Positions 31,505-41,089 of a stretch of 64,000 bases of DNA are shown piece by piece. The stretch is from Thozetella sp. PMI_491 (lineage: Eukaryota > Ascomycota > Sordariomycetes > Chaetosphaeriales > Chaetosphaeriaceae). How positions within the stretch are numbered: position 1 is the stretch's first letter; every line of letters starts with the position of its first letter. The notes under the pieces were generated by a model. The model did no database searches and was not told the origin of the DNA. It saw only the letters and a list, made by a program, of their open reading frames with translations. The translations under genes and the position numbers were made by a program. The DNA lies in contig MU270065.1 of the NCBI GenBank assembly GCA_021432635.1, positions 433,977 through 497,976 on the forward strand, in the 5' to 3' direction.

Positions 31505-32250
31505 AGGGAGACATCAAGGATATGTTAGGAGTAAAGGAAGAGATGAAGAGTTCGTCCGTCCGCCAGCGTGGCTATTTTGTGATGTAGGTCCCCAGTCAAG
31601 GGTGAGTATCGACTGGGGAGATGCTTGGTGGAAGTCGCGGACCCCAGCTCTAGAATTCTAATTCTCGAGGCCCTCCTACTTCAGGTAAGAGGCTGGCTCG
31701 GCCACGGTGCAAAAAGACATCGGCCGAATAATTTAAATAAAGAGCATAGAAGACATTTCTGCCAATAAGTTCGCGACACAACTCGGACTGTTTCGCCCTT
31801 GCACTATGGTTTTGCCGGGAGGTCATGGAAATGGCGGGGCAGGTTAGGTTGCGGGGGACCATCTAGACGCTTGGCGCTTTCCCCGTACCCCTTGCCACTT
31901 CTGCAGAGTAACCTCCTACCGGGGTAATATCATGTGGTATGGTTCGCCGCTCCCCCGCCCATGTCTCATGAGACTCAACAAAAGAGTTCACCTGACCCCT
32001 TCACGCCCCCCCTAGAACCCACCACCCTATGGGGACTATTGGTACAAATTCTTTCGTTTTGACTCTGTATGATTGACCTAGTCGCCATCTGCATCTCTCC
32101 TGGTTTAACAATTGCGTCTCCTCGTCGGCGGCCGCTCGACCATGATGTCAGCCAACGACTGGCAACGCCGATTTTGCTGAAAGCTAGGCCGTGCTTTGCA
32201 CCGAGTTACTGCGAACAACCGACGATACCCTACTCATCGAACCTTTCACC
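31505..32250. other. Intergenic secreted protein to lipase
   Basis: No gene seen; 3' UTR of the secreted protein gene and promoter of the lipase gene. Confidence 0.5.
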
Positions 32251-33477
32251 ATGCGGCTCGATTCAGTCCTCACGAGGCTATGGGGAGGCTTCAATGCCTT
32301 GGCCAGCCCTTTCACGAGCCCCTCCGCGGGGGCCCCGAACCAGCAACCACTGGGGTTCGCACGGCCCGAGGCCGTAGGCACACGGGGCGTCTCGAGGGCG
32401 CTCTTCGCATCGCTGGAGCGCATGTCACGCCTCGTCGACATTACATACTGCGTCGGCACCAGCGGTGTCTCCCGGCCGTTCTCGTGCGCCTCGCGGTGCA
32501 GCGAGTTCCCCACGGTCGAGCTGGTGAAGACGTGGAACACGGGCATCCTCCTCAGCGACAGCTGCGGCTTTGTAGCCGTCGATCGGGGCCTGGAGAAGTC
32601 GATCGACGGAGAAGTTGCCCACCCGCCCGAGATCGTGGTCGCGTTCCGCGGCACCTACAGCATCACCAACACTATCATCGACCTGAGCACCGTCCCGCAG
32701 GAGTATGTACCCTACCCCGCGCCAGGTGACGGGGACGGTGAGGAAGGGGGGGCCCCGAAGCAGAGCTGTACCAATTGCACCGTCCACATGGGCTTCTTCG
32801 CGTCGTGGCGAAGCGCTCGCGAACTTGTCTTGCCAGCCCTGAAGGAAGCCATGGCGAAACACCCGGGGTACCCTGTGCATCTGGTCGGCCACAGCCTCGG
32901 CGGTGCAGTGGCGGCCCTGGCGGCCCTCGAGCTCAAGCTGGCCCTCGGCTTGGAAGATGTCAAGGTCACCACGTTCGGCGAGCCTCGCATCGGAAATTCC
33001 GAGCTAGCCCTCTACCTCAACGCGGCGTTCAACATGACGGAAGACGACGGGTACAATCCCGATCTCGAGAGCCGGGTCTATCAGCGCGTCACACATATGG
33101 ACGACCCGGTCCCGCTTCTACCTTTGACGGAGTGGGGCTATCGTCCTCATGCTGGTGAGGTGTACATCGCCAAGTCGGACCTACAGCCTGCGCCAGAGAA
33201 TCTTCGCATATGCCGGGGGAACGCCGATCCCACGTGTATCGCAGGGGCTGACAGTGCCGACTACACTGGCTTCCTCGCGAGCCTAATCCGCGGCGAAGAG
33301 GACGAGAGAGAGGTGACGGCGTGGTCCACGAAGCTGGGGGGCATCCCCTCGCGGTTCAAGCTGTGGCAGCTCTTCTTCGCGCACCGAGATTACTTTTGGC
33401 GCCTCGGGCTCTGCGTCCCCGGAGGCGACCCCACGAACTGGGGAAGGCACAGATATGAATTTAGTGACGAGCTCTGA
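32251..33477 (+). CDS. Class 3 (GX-type) lipase
   Basis: A single-exon 408-residue alpha/beta hydrolase. The ATG at 32251 (ACCATGC context) is the first ATG in the frame; an upstream extension would need a non-ATG start. The nucleophile elbow is VHLVGHSLGGAVAALAAL with Ser215. The following block VKVTTFGEPRIGN is typical of fungal class 3 lipases. The acid is in THMDDPVPLLP (Asp285) and the likely catalytic His378 is in FAHRDYFWRLGLC. An oxyanion-region motif EIVVAFRGTYSI precedes them. The N-terminal 25 residues are only weakly hydrophobic, so secretion is uncertain; an upstream coding exon with a better signal peptide is possible. It hydrolyses acylglycerols or related esters; the substrate cannot be inferred. 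Confidence 0.88.
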   Translation: MRLDSVLTRLWGGFNALASPFTSPSAGAPNQQPLGFARPEAVGTRGVSRALFASLERMSRLVDITYCVGTSGVSRPFSCASRCSEFPTVELVKTWNTGILLSDSCGFVAVDRGLEKSIDGEVAHPPEIVVAFRGTYSITNTIIDLSTVPQEYVPYPAPGDGDGEEGGAPKQSCTNCTVHMGFFASWRSARELVLPALKEAMAKHPGYPVHLVGHSLGGAVAALAALELKLALGLEDVKVTTFGEPRIGNSELALYLNAAFNMTEDDGYNPDLESRVYQRVTHMDDPVPLLPLTEWGYRPHAGEVYIAKSDLQPAPENLRICRGNADPTCIAGADSADYTGFLASLIRGEEDEREVTAWSTKLGGIPSRFKLWQLFFAHRDYFWRLGLCVPGGDPTNWGRHRYEFSDEL

Positions 33478-34416
33478 GACTCGGTCTTCGTGGACGAAGT
33501 ACATAGGTCATTGCAGCGGTTACATAGCTCCTGGGGGAGATGTTGAAATTTCGCATGGCAGCGTGGCGTTGAGGCAGGCTTGCATGCGCATGGCCCCGAA
33601 CGATGTTCTTGGACAAAAGCAACGGTGAAGAGTGGGATCCTAAACTTAATCATAATCACTTCTACCGGTCTCGCATCAGATGGGTGCCTATTTCTGCCTT
33701 TTGGTTATGTGAACCTTGACGCGACACTTTTTGCTGAGCTCCTTCACCTGGAATGCTAGTACAGACCCTTTCTCTAGAGGCGGCATGCACTTAAAGGATC
33801 TCACCTAGTGTGAGCGCCTCTGCCTCCGTGGCAAACGGTGCGCACGTGACCCAGGCGCGACGAAAGCCAGCCCAGGCTTGCGATCTGTCGCTCTTGGGTG
33901 AAAGCAGATGGGAGCGAGCATCTGCCATGCGAATATGCAGGCAGAAACCTGATTCTAGAGCCGCTCCCGCATTACGTCGTAGGGTGTATCTCGGGCCAGT
34001 GAAAGCACAGGGAATGCCGTCCCGCTTCGAGCGTGGCACGGAAGCGATTGGCAGGCCGCCGCTGCCATTCGCGAGCATCTTCCCTGGGTCGATATCACGA
34101 GACAGGACGGACGGGCGCCCCCCGTGTGTGAACCAATGCGCCGGCTGAGACGACAAGAGAATTGGGAGAATAGCGTCGTGCTTGGCTACGGATACGTCCA
34201 AGCCCAAGCGGATGCCCTGGTGCGTGGGCGCTCAGCCGCGTCCCACGTTATCTACTCCGTAGCGAAAGATGAAGTAAGACGGGAGGCACCCTGGGGGCAC
34301 GACAAGCAGGCTTGGCGGCCTAGAATTCTGCACCTACATAGGTACAGTACCTGGGTTGGTAACCGCGCCATACGTGGTGAGGCCGGAGCCTCAGATCATA
34401 TCTTGGTGGGAGAGGC

Positions 34417-34451
34417 GGGGAAGGGGGGGGGGCAGGGGTAGGGGGGAGGGG
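34417..34451 (+). repeat. G-rich tract with quadruplex potential
   Basis: Five runs of four or more G separated by one or two bases (AA, CA, TA, A). This meets the usual pattern for an intramolecular G-quadruplex on the plus strand. Confidence 0.7.
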
Positions 34452-34731
34452 TACTTGGATACCATACGGTACCTCCCCCCTTATGCCAACTACCTTACCA
34501 ACGTGGCGTGCCGTGCTGGCAGGTTCTGCGCAAGGCAACGTATCGACCGCGCCCGGGTGGACCGTGGGCATATGCATGAAATATGCCTTGCCAGCTTATG
34601 GGGAGGGGAGAAAAGGGGGGGGGGCAAACTTTGGGGGAGAGGGGTTTTTAGAGACTGCGTTCGTCATCCTCGATCGCCGCAGTCGCGAGGGATGATGACT
34701 TGTCCGCGAGATCCACCAGCCCTAGGGTCTC

Positions 34732-34763
34732 GACGAAGCGACGAAGCGACGAAGGAACGAAGG
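34732..34763 (+). repeat. Four-copy period-8 tandem repeat
   Basis: Units GACGAAGC, GACGAAGC, GACGAAGG and AACGAAGG follow each other without gaps. It is a short minisatellite in noncoding DNA. Confidence 0.9.
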
Positions 34764-35522
34764 GTATCTGCGGCTCCCGAGCGACCGGGGCTGGCTTTTT
34801 TGTCTCTTCTCGTGACCCCCCAACGGTTTTGGCGGAAGCTGGTGGGCACGAGACGTGGCTTGCCACGCAGGCAGGGTGGAAGGACCTGGTGTAGGAGGGG
34901 AGGTAAGGCCCCGACAGCGCGCGGCTGGAGGGGTTATGACTCGACCGGCTGAGCCCAGCGACAAGATGGACTGTGTAGGTCCCGCGTGCCGCCTTATATC
35001 AAATATATGGCGCGCTATCCCGTACAATTGCATCCCAGTCCGCATGCTAGTTAGGACTTGTCCGTACTCTCGGAGGGGCGCGCCCGGGCCCTAGGAGCGC
35101 CCAACGGTGTAGCGTCCAAGTCCCCCAAAATTGCCGCCGGCCACGACGGTACGGGAAGTGTGAAAAAGAAAGGAGGAAGCTACCTAGCTACCTAGCTACC
35201 CTATGGGTGGGTGGGAAGATGGGAGGATGGGAGGGAGGGCTTCTTCTCCCGGTAGGATAGGCGCCCAACCATGACCTTTTTGCTCGATTTTGCACCAAGA
35301 GGCCCCCCTTGCCCTCCCATTCTAGCGTAGGGCATCTTTCCCCCATGCTCGCACGGTAACTTGCATTGGGCAAGTCGAGGTGGGCGCGCACGGAGGCCAG
35401 CTGAGAAGCTGATAGAACCTCCTCAGGCGGAGGAGAGGAAGGTGGGCGGGGCGGATAAGGGGGAGGGCAGAATGTAAAGGAACCTGTGCAGCCAGCAAAG
35501 GGAGAAAGAGAGAGAGGGAGAG

Positions 35523-35554
<32 letters not shown>
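35523..35554 (+). repeat. Composite (AC)n(AG)n microsatellite upstream of 14-3-3
   Basis: AC repeats at 35523-35530 are followed by AG repeats to 35554, about 470 bases upstream of the 14-3-3 ATG and on its sense strand. Order and orientation match the repeat upstream of RPL36. Confidence 0.9.
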
Positions 35555-36025
35555 CTTGGTGCCAAGGCATGGCCGTGGCTTTCATCCAATATTGGTACGA
35601 CAGCCAGACCGAATAGCCGAGTCCCAGCATGCAAATCGCGTGAGCGCCTGGCACCTGCTAAGGCATGACCTGTGGTGTGGGTGGGAAATTGCACCCAAAG
35701 CAGCTCAAGGCCTATCAACCCACGCAGTGGGTGCGCGACCAGCACAGCACCAGCCGGGACTGCCACTGAGGTCAGGCTCAAGACCCACCCTGCTTCGACC
35801 CCGGCGTGAGGAGACTTTTTGGACCCCCAAACAACTGGTCTTGATCTCAGCGTCACAAAACAACAAAACAATTTCACCCTCCCACATCCTCTCCCCAATT
35901 CTTGCAACAAGCATCCCGCTCTCCCACCTTCCCAGTTCTTTCTCCTCCCTCCCGGAACGAACAATCTAGACCGCCCTACCTTCCTCTCCCCCTTTTTTTC
36001 TTGACCCGAAATATCTACCGTCAAA

Positions 36026-37307
36026 ATGGCGAACGAGGTGCGTTGCTTGCCAATCTTGTGATCACAGATGACGCCTATCGCTGCCCGGCTGGGCCCGCTC
36101 CCCCCCCTCCTCACAACCCTCAGCTCGACTCAGTCTGTGAGCATAGCTGTGACCCTCCTCGCCTCCCCTGTGCCATGATACCGAGTCCAAGGAGCTTTTG
36201 CTGACCTCTTTCCCCACTATGCAGCGCGAGAGGTACGTTTTTTTTTACCCCCTCTCGCAGTCAGATCCTCGCCCGCCGGGAGATGGACGATAGGCGCAAA
36301 GCAGACCCAATATACTGACGAGGCCGTCAAATTTGCAGCAAGACTTTCCTCGCCCGTCTCTGCGAGCAGGCTGAGCGTTACGATGAGATGGTTGGCTACA
36401 TGAAGGAGGTGGCCAAGATCGGTGGGGAGCTCACCGTCGACGAGCGCAACCTGCTCTCAGTGGCCTACAAGAACGTCGTCGGCACCCGCCGGGCGTCTTG
36501 GCGCATCATCTCCTCCATCGAGCAGAAGGAGGAGTCCAAGGGCAGCGACAAGCACGTCACTACCATCCGCGAGTACCGCAACAAGATCGAGGCCGAGCTC
36601 GAGAAGGTCTGCCAGGACGTCCTCGAGGTCCTCGACGAGTCCCTTATCCCCAACGCTGCCTCGGGCGAGTCCAAGGTCTTCTACCACAAGATGTAGGCGT
36701 TTTCGCGACTTCCCCGCTTGCCCTCAGGCGCCCTGCCCTCGGAGTGCTGGTTTGCCTCGGATTCTAATGCATTGGGAACAGGAAGGGTGACTACCACCGA
36801 TACCTGGCCGAGTTCGCCTCGGGCGAGAAGCGCAAGGTGGCTGCCACCGCCGCCCACGATGCCTACAAGGTGAGAGATTCTTCGGCCCGCCGAGCGCGCT
36901 GCCCTTTCTCTTAGTAGCACACGGAAAGCTAACGGGCGTCCCCCACGCTGCAGAGCGCCACCGATGTCGCTCAGACCGAGCTGACGCCCACCCACCCCAT
37001 CCGCCTTGGCCTGGCCCTCAACTTCTCCGTCTTCTACTACGAGATCCTCAACTCGCCCGACCGTGCCTGCCACCTGGCCAAGCAGGCCTTTGACGATGCC
37101 ATTGCCGAGCTCGACTCGCTCTCGGAGGAGTCATACCGCGACAGCACCCTCATTATGCAGCTGCTCCGGGACAACCTCACCCTCTGGACGTCGTCGGACG
37201 CCGGCGAGGGCGAGGGCGCCGAGGCACCCAAGGCCGAGGGCGAGGCGGCCCCCGCGGAGAAGGAGGCCGAGCCCAAGGCCGACGAGCCCGCGCCCGCCGA
37301 GGCATAA
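36026..37307 (+). CDS. BMH1: 14-3-3 protein
   Basis: A 271-residue protein from five exons: 36026-36037, 36225-36232, 36339-36692, 36782-36869 and 36954-37307. Exon 1 encodes MANE and exon 2 is an 8-base micro-exon (CGCGAGAG); the join gives [20 protein letters not shown], the standard fungal 14-3-3 start. Diagnostic blocks are [53 protein letters not shown], and [18 protein letters not shown]. The phosphopeptide-binding Lys, Arg and Tyr residues are present within these blocks. The C-terminal tail is Glu/Ala/Pro-rich, as in the family. 14-3-3 dimers bind phosphoserine/threonine clients and act in polarity, cell cycle and nutrient signalling. It is the ArtA/Bmh type. Confidence 0.95.
36225..36232 (+). 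other. 8-base micro-exon of the 14-3-3 gene
   Basis: CAG precedes and GTACGT follows the eight bases. They are needed to join MANE to SKTFLARL in frame as MANERESKTF. No other reading of the 5' end gives the family N-terminus. Confidence 0.85.
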
Positions 37308-39614
37308 GCGGCTCGCCGCCCGCGGCCTTCTCTTCGCCGACCTCCCCGCTTCTCGGTGCTCGATGTCCGGGAAGGCATCCGTACCGTTCGCGGCTGGTTT
37401 CGTCTTTTCTTCCTCGCTCTGAAAGCTTGCTTGGTACAGGCGGAGTCTTGCTGCTCTTGTTCTCGCCACGGTGTTGAGTGGCATGGCAGCACATTGGTTC
37501 TGGTATGGTGGGGGGGGGGACAACTGCGCTAGGGAGTTGGTTGATCTGGGGAACGAAATTGCAGGGCATGGCCTCTTAACCGCTCCCTTCTTCTTTTTTC
37601 CTTTGCTTGCGCTCTCACCCTTGGCTTCCTTCTGTCGCCTTGACAGAGCGCTGCGGGCGGGAGAGGTCACAGAGTCGCGATTCCCACTTGGCAAAGGCGC
37701 CGTGGCGGCACCTGGCTGTCCGCTGCGCTGGCTCTTTTGCCTCGAGGTCAATCATCTGAGTAAACCCTCCAAACCCGATTCCCCTGGACTGTGATGGTGG
37801 GCGGTGGATAGCTGTCGTCATGTGTTCTTTTATTACTGCGTTTTGCGCCGTTCTGCTTTGCTACTACCCGCTGCTTGCCCCCTTCCCCCTCCCCCTCCCC
37901 ATCCCCATCCCCATCCCTATCCCCCCCCCTGCGATGCGTTGTTATCTTTTTGCTTGACACCCTCCCTTTTGTAACCCTGAAGGTGTGGATGGGTAGGGAG
38001 TGGGAGAGGTGCAGAAGGGACGTTTTGATCGAGACGGAAAGGGAACTGTTTGTTCCTCCTTCCACCGCGGCCGAGTCTTTACCATATCTTGCCCTCTTGT
38101 CAAACATGATCTTTTCGGAGATCCTAACAACAAATGTAAAACCCAATCACGCACACGAAACAGTTCGCTGCCCTCCCATATATCTTTGTGGAGGTTCGTT
38201 ATGAACCAGTGAGACAAGCTCGTTCTGCGCTTGACTGCCGAGCTTGATACATAGCTCTGAAGTCTAGAAGGCAGCGGCTCCAAGCCACCATTCTACCCCC
38301 GACGTCAGTGTGAAAGGGGGCCGCATTGGCCTAGGCCGATGAGGCTTCGGGCAGTCTGTGCTGTGTCTCGATTGTCTAGCATTTTGGGGGCCTGGACCCC
38401 CCGCGAGCGCCAAGGCTACCTGGCAGGTATCTCAAGTACTAATCTACTGCGTAGGCTTCTCAGAGGAAGAGAAAATATTTAACCAAAAAAAAAAGAAAAG
38501 AAGAAAAGAACGAAAAGGATTACCGCAACAGCTGTCGAGAGGCTGGGGACTGTGCCTTTCCAATCTGCATGAACTTTCCCCAGCACGCTTTGTCCTGTGG
38601 CTGGGTTGGCCTTGGAGCGAGCTTCCAGGCTACTTTAGGTCCCCCGCGAGTCCCTAGTAGGCTTTCAAGACACCAAACGGAGACCCCGTTAGCGCGTGAC
38701 AGGGCTGTGGCTGCACTGTGCCGTATTGCCGGACTTTACGTCACAAACTAAATACTCCACATATTTCTCACGATGGCACCCACGCCACGGTCTAGACTTG
38801 GGCTGGTCACCCGGCGGTGTCGCGTGCGTGCATCGCTTCATCGAACTGCAGTCACTGGACTTGCACCCGACGCGCGAAACACACAGGTCACCTTAGTCAC
38901 CGTCCTTATCGTCTTCCCCGCGCGGGCCTCACAAAGCCGCTCCCGGCAGCTCTAGAATACGCCTAGGCTCTCTATCCGCCCGGTCGTCTGGTCGTACGCG
39001 CCTTCGCACGCACGGAAAGAGCCACGCCCGCCCAAAGGGGTCTCTAGTGCCCGGCCGAGTAATGCCCACTGGCTGGCGGCTGCCTTTCCCGAACATCGTT
39101 CGTGACACAGGGACGGACCGGGAGATGGCCATCGGTTTTTAGGCGCCTATGAGCAGGCTTCCCTGCTTCTGCTTTCTGGCCGCATCCCGCACGCTGCTGC
39201 CCCCGAGGCTTCAGAGAGACCGCGCTCTTCACGACGTATCTCCCTCCCCCGCCCCCGGCGCTAGAGAATGAGCCCTTCGCATCCGCGTGCTTGACGAGGC
39301 TTGTTGGAGGACCACCGAGACGTGTCAGAGAGAAGCCGCCTCGGGAGCACTGAAGAAGCTCTTCGCCCACCACCATCTAGCGACCTCTCTCGCCCTCTGA
39401 GGTCGCCACTTCGTCCCATCTTGAACCACTTAATCGCCTATCTCGGGGAGCCCTCGCCCCACCGTCGAGCCATCATCTCACTTCTACCCTCCCAGCTCTC
39501 ATCGAGCCCGACCCCTCCTCTTACCTTCTCGTCATACGATACCCCACCGTCAACCAGAACTCCCATAATAGCGACGCCGCCACTGGCCACCGGCCACCGC
39601 CCTCCTCGAGGGGC
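37308..39614. other. Intergenic 14-3-3 to orphan gene
   Basis: 2.3 kb with no supportable gene. It includes a probable long 3' UTR, a CCCCAT hexamer repeat at 37897-37920 flanked by C-runs, and an A-rich stretch at about 38482-38520. Confidence 0.5.
37897..37920 (+). repeat. CCCCAT hexanucleotide repeat in a C-rich tract
   Basis: Four units, the last with one substitution, within a longer C/T tract (about 37879-37929). Confidence 0.85.
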
Positions 39615-40538
39615 ATGACCGTGACCATGGACAACTACCGAGATCGGTCGTGGGCGTCTTCTCCGCAGAGCGGCGCCCCGCTCGCCCTGCAGGACTTCAT
39701 GAGCCAGAACGCCCTCACAGCCAGCACGCACGAGGGCACCCTCTCGAGACTAGACACGCCCGCCGCCGAACCTAAGGGCCAGTCATCGGCTCATACTGTC
39801 GGGGAGTCACCTAGCAAACCAGCGCCGCTCACGAGCGAGATCGCCATTGAGCCGGACGACCTAGACGACCTAGAACGAGATCCTGAGCAGGATGTGCAAG
39901 AGGTTGGTGAAGAGGAAGAACAAGACGCACCCGTTGACGACTGGAAGGCGGTCCGTGTCCAGCTCCCGCAGGGTAAGAAGGCGGGCAAGAAGACGGAATG
40001 GATCCGAGGCTGGAGCGCCGAGATAAGCGCACAAGGCGACGAGGTATACTGCGCGTGCTCGGGGCCGTCGGCAGAGACGACATCCCTCACTCCGACCACC
40101 GCTATCACCAGTAGTTCGAACAAGTCGCGGACCGGGAGCGCGGCGTCGCAACCGGCACCGCCCCCGGCCAGCCCTGGCCGTGTATGCCATCACTGCTCCA
40201 GGCTGTCCTCCCCTGCCTTGAAACCCGCTCTAGGAGACGAGGACCCGTTCGCCAGCCGCAACAAAGGCCTGCGCAAGAAGATGAGCGGCCTGGTCATGCG
40301 CGTCATCAAGGGCCGCAAACTCGCGAGCCCAAGTCCTCTGAGCCTTAAAGGGGGTGCCTTAGCCCAGAATGCAGAGCCGAAGACGAATCCCAAGTCACCG
40401 GCTAACAATGCCGACCTCGTGGACCCCGACGACCTAACTAGTAGCGACGAAGGCTCGGCGCGAGGCAGACAGGGGCTTAAGGAGCGACAGGAGCGTCTGG
40501 CGAGAGCGCAGGAACTGTTGGATAGGCAACGTCAGTAA
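39615..40538 (+). CDS. Orphan protein with paired cysteines and acidic N-half
   Basis: A single-exon 307-residue protein. The ATG at 39615 is the first in frame; the next one at 39627 (ACCATGG) has the better context, so the real start may be four residues shorter. Residues about 75-110 are acidic (PDDLDDLERDPEQDVQEVGE). Two close cysteine pairs, CAC in VYCACSGP (about residue 152) and CHHC in RVCHHCSRL (about residue 193), could bind a metal. A basic block KGLRKKMSGLVMRVIKGRKL follows at about 219, and the C-terminus is a charged helix (KERQERLARAQELLDRQRQ). No signal peptide or membrane segment is seen. I do not recognise the family; it reads like a regulatory ascomycete-specific protein. 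Confidence 0.75.
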   Translation: MTVTMDNYRDRSWASSPQSGAPLALQDFMSQNALTASTHEGTLSRLDTPAAEPKGQSSAHTVGESPSKPAPLTSEIAIEPDDLDDLERDPEQDVQEVGEEEEQDAPVDDWKAVRVQLPQGKKAGKKTEWIRGWSAEISAQGDEVYCACSGPSAETTSLTPTTAITSSSNKSRTGSAASQPAPPPASPGRVCHHCSRLSSPALKPALGDEDPFASRNKGLRKKMSGLVMRVIKGRKLASPSPLSLKGGALAQNAEPKTNPKSPANNADLVDPDDLTSSDEGSARGRQGLKERQERLARAQELLDRQRQ

Positions 40539-41089
40539 GGCGGTCTTACCTCTGCTTTGTCGATATTGTATATAAATTTTTCCCTGGCCGGATAAAGCTT
40601 TAAAGCGGCTGATGGGGGTCTATGGATACCCAAGAGGAGCTGGGGTGCGAGCGAACTTTTGCGTCTTTGTTTATAGATACCACGGTTGATTTTTGTTTAC
40701 GCTGGGTCCATGGACGACCAGCTGGCGGACATGGTCTCGAGCACCTTACATTAGACGGTATACCCGTTTCTTCACCATTCCAGGCGCCGGGATACTCAAT
40801 ATATAAGCTAGATTCAAAGCTTTTCTTTTCCACGGGGAGCCAGGACCAGAAAGGTTTGGCTACCAACCCCCCTTTTAGCCCAGACTTTTAACACACTTTT
40901 GACCTGTCCTCGTTATATAGACATCGGGAAAAACGTAGTTTGTGCCGCGGGGGCTTTGCCAACGCCTTTTCCTAGCCTGGCGCCATTTCGTAACTAGTTT
41001 AAATGCCTTGAGGCGGGCGTAAACCTGATATAAGCTCCAAATAATTAATTACGCGAGACGCGAAGTCCATGTCCAGACTCTTCGATCTC
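40539..41089. other. AT-richer convergent intergenic segment
   Basis: Between two convergent stop codons. It is visibly richer in A/T than the surroundings (for example ATATTGTATATAAATTTTTCC near 40562 and AATAATTAATTA near 41041). No open frame with support. Confidence 0.55.

Larger units (their letters stand above)
33478..36025. other. Intergenic lipase to 14-3-3
   Basis: 2.5 kb without a supportable gene. It contains a G-rich quadruplex-like tract (34417-34451), a period-8 tandem repeat (34732-34763), an interrupted palindrome AGGTAC-A-GTACCT (34340-34352) and a CA/GA repeat (35523-35554). The last 200 bases are pyrimidine-rich leader. Confidence 0.5.

Noticed and set aside
31788-32250. 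Possible upstream coding exon giving the lipase a signal peptide
   Set aside because: I found no donor/acceptor pair that joins a hydrophobic ATG-started exon to the lipase frame convincingly, so the start at 32251 was kept.
33791-34207. Overlapping frames on both strands downstream of the lipase
   Set aside because: Mutually overlapping shadows without domain content or splice evidence.
34732-34763. Short regular repeat considered as a CRISPR-like array
   Set aside because: The units are directly adjacent with no spacers, and the genome is eukaryotic; it is a simple tandem repeat.
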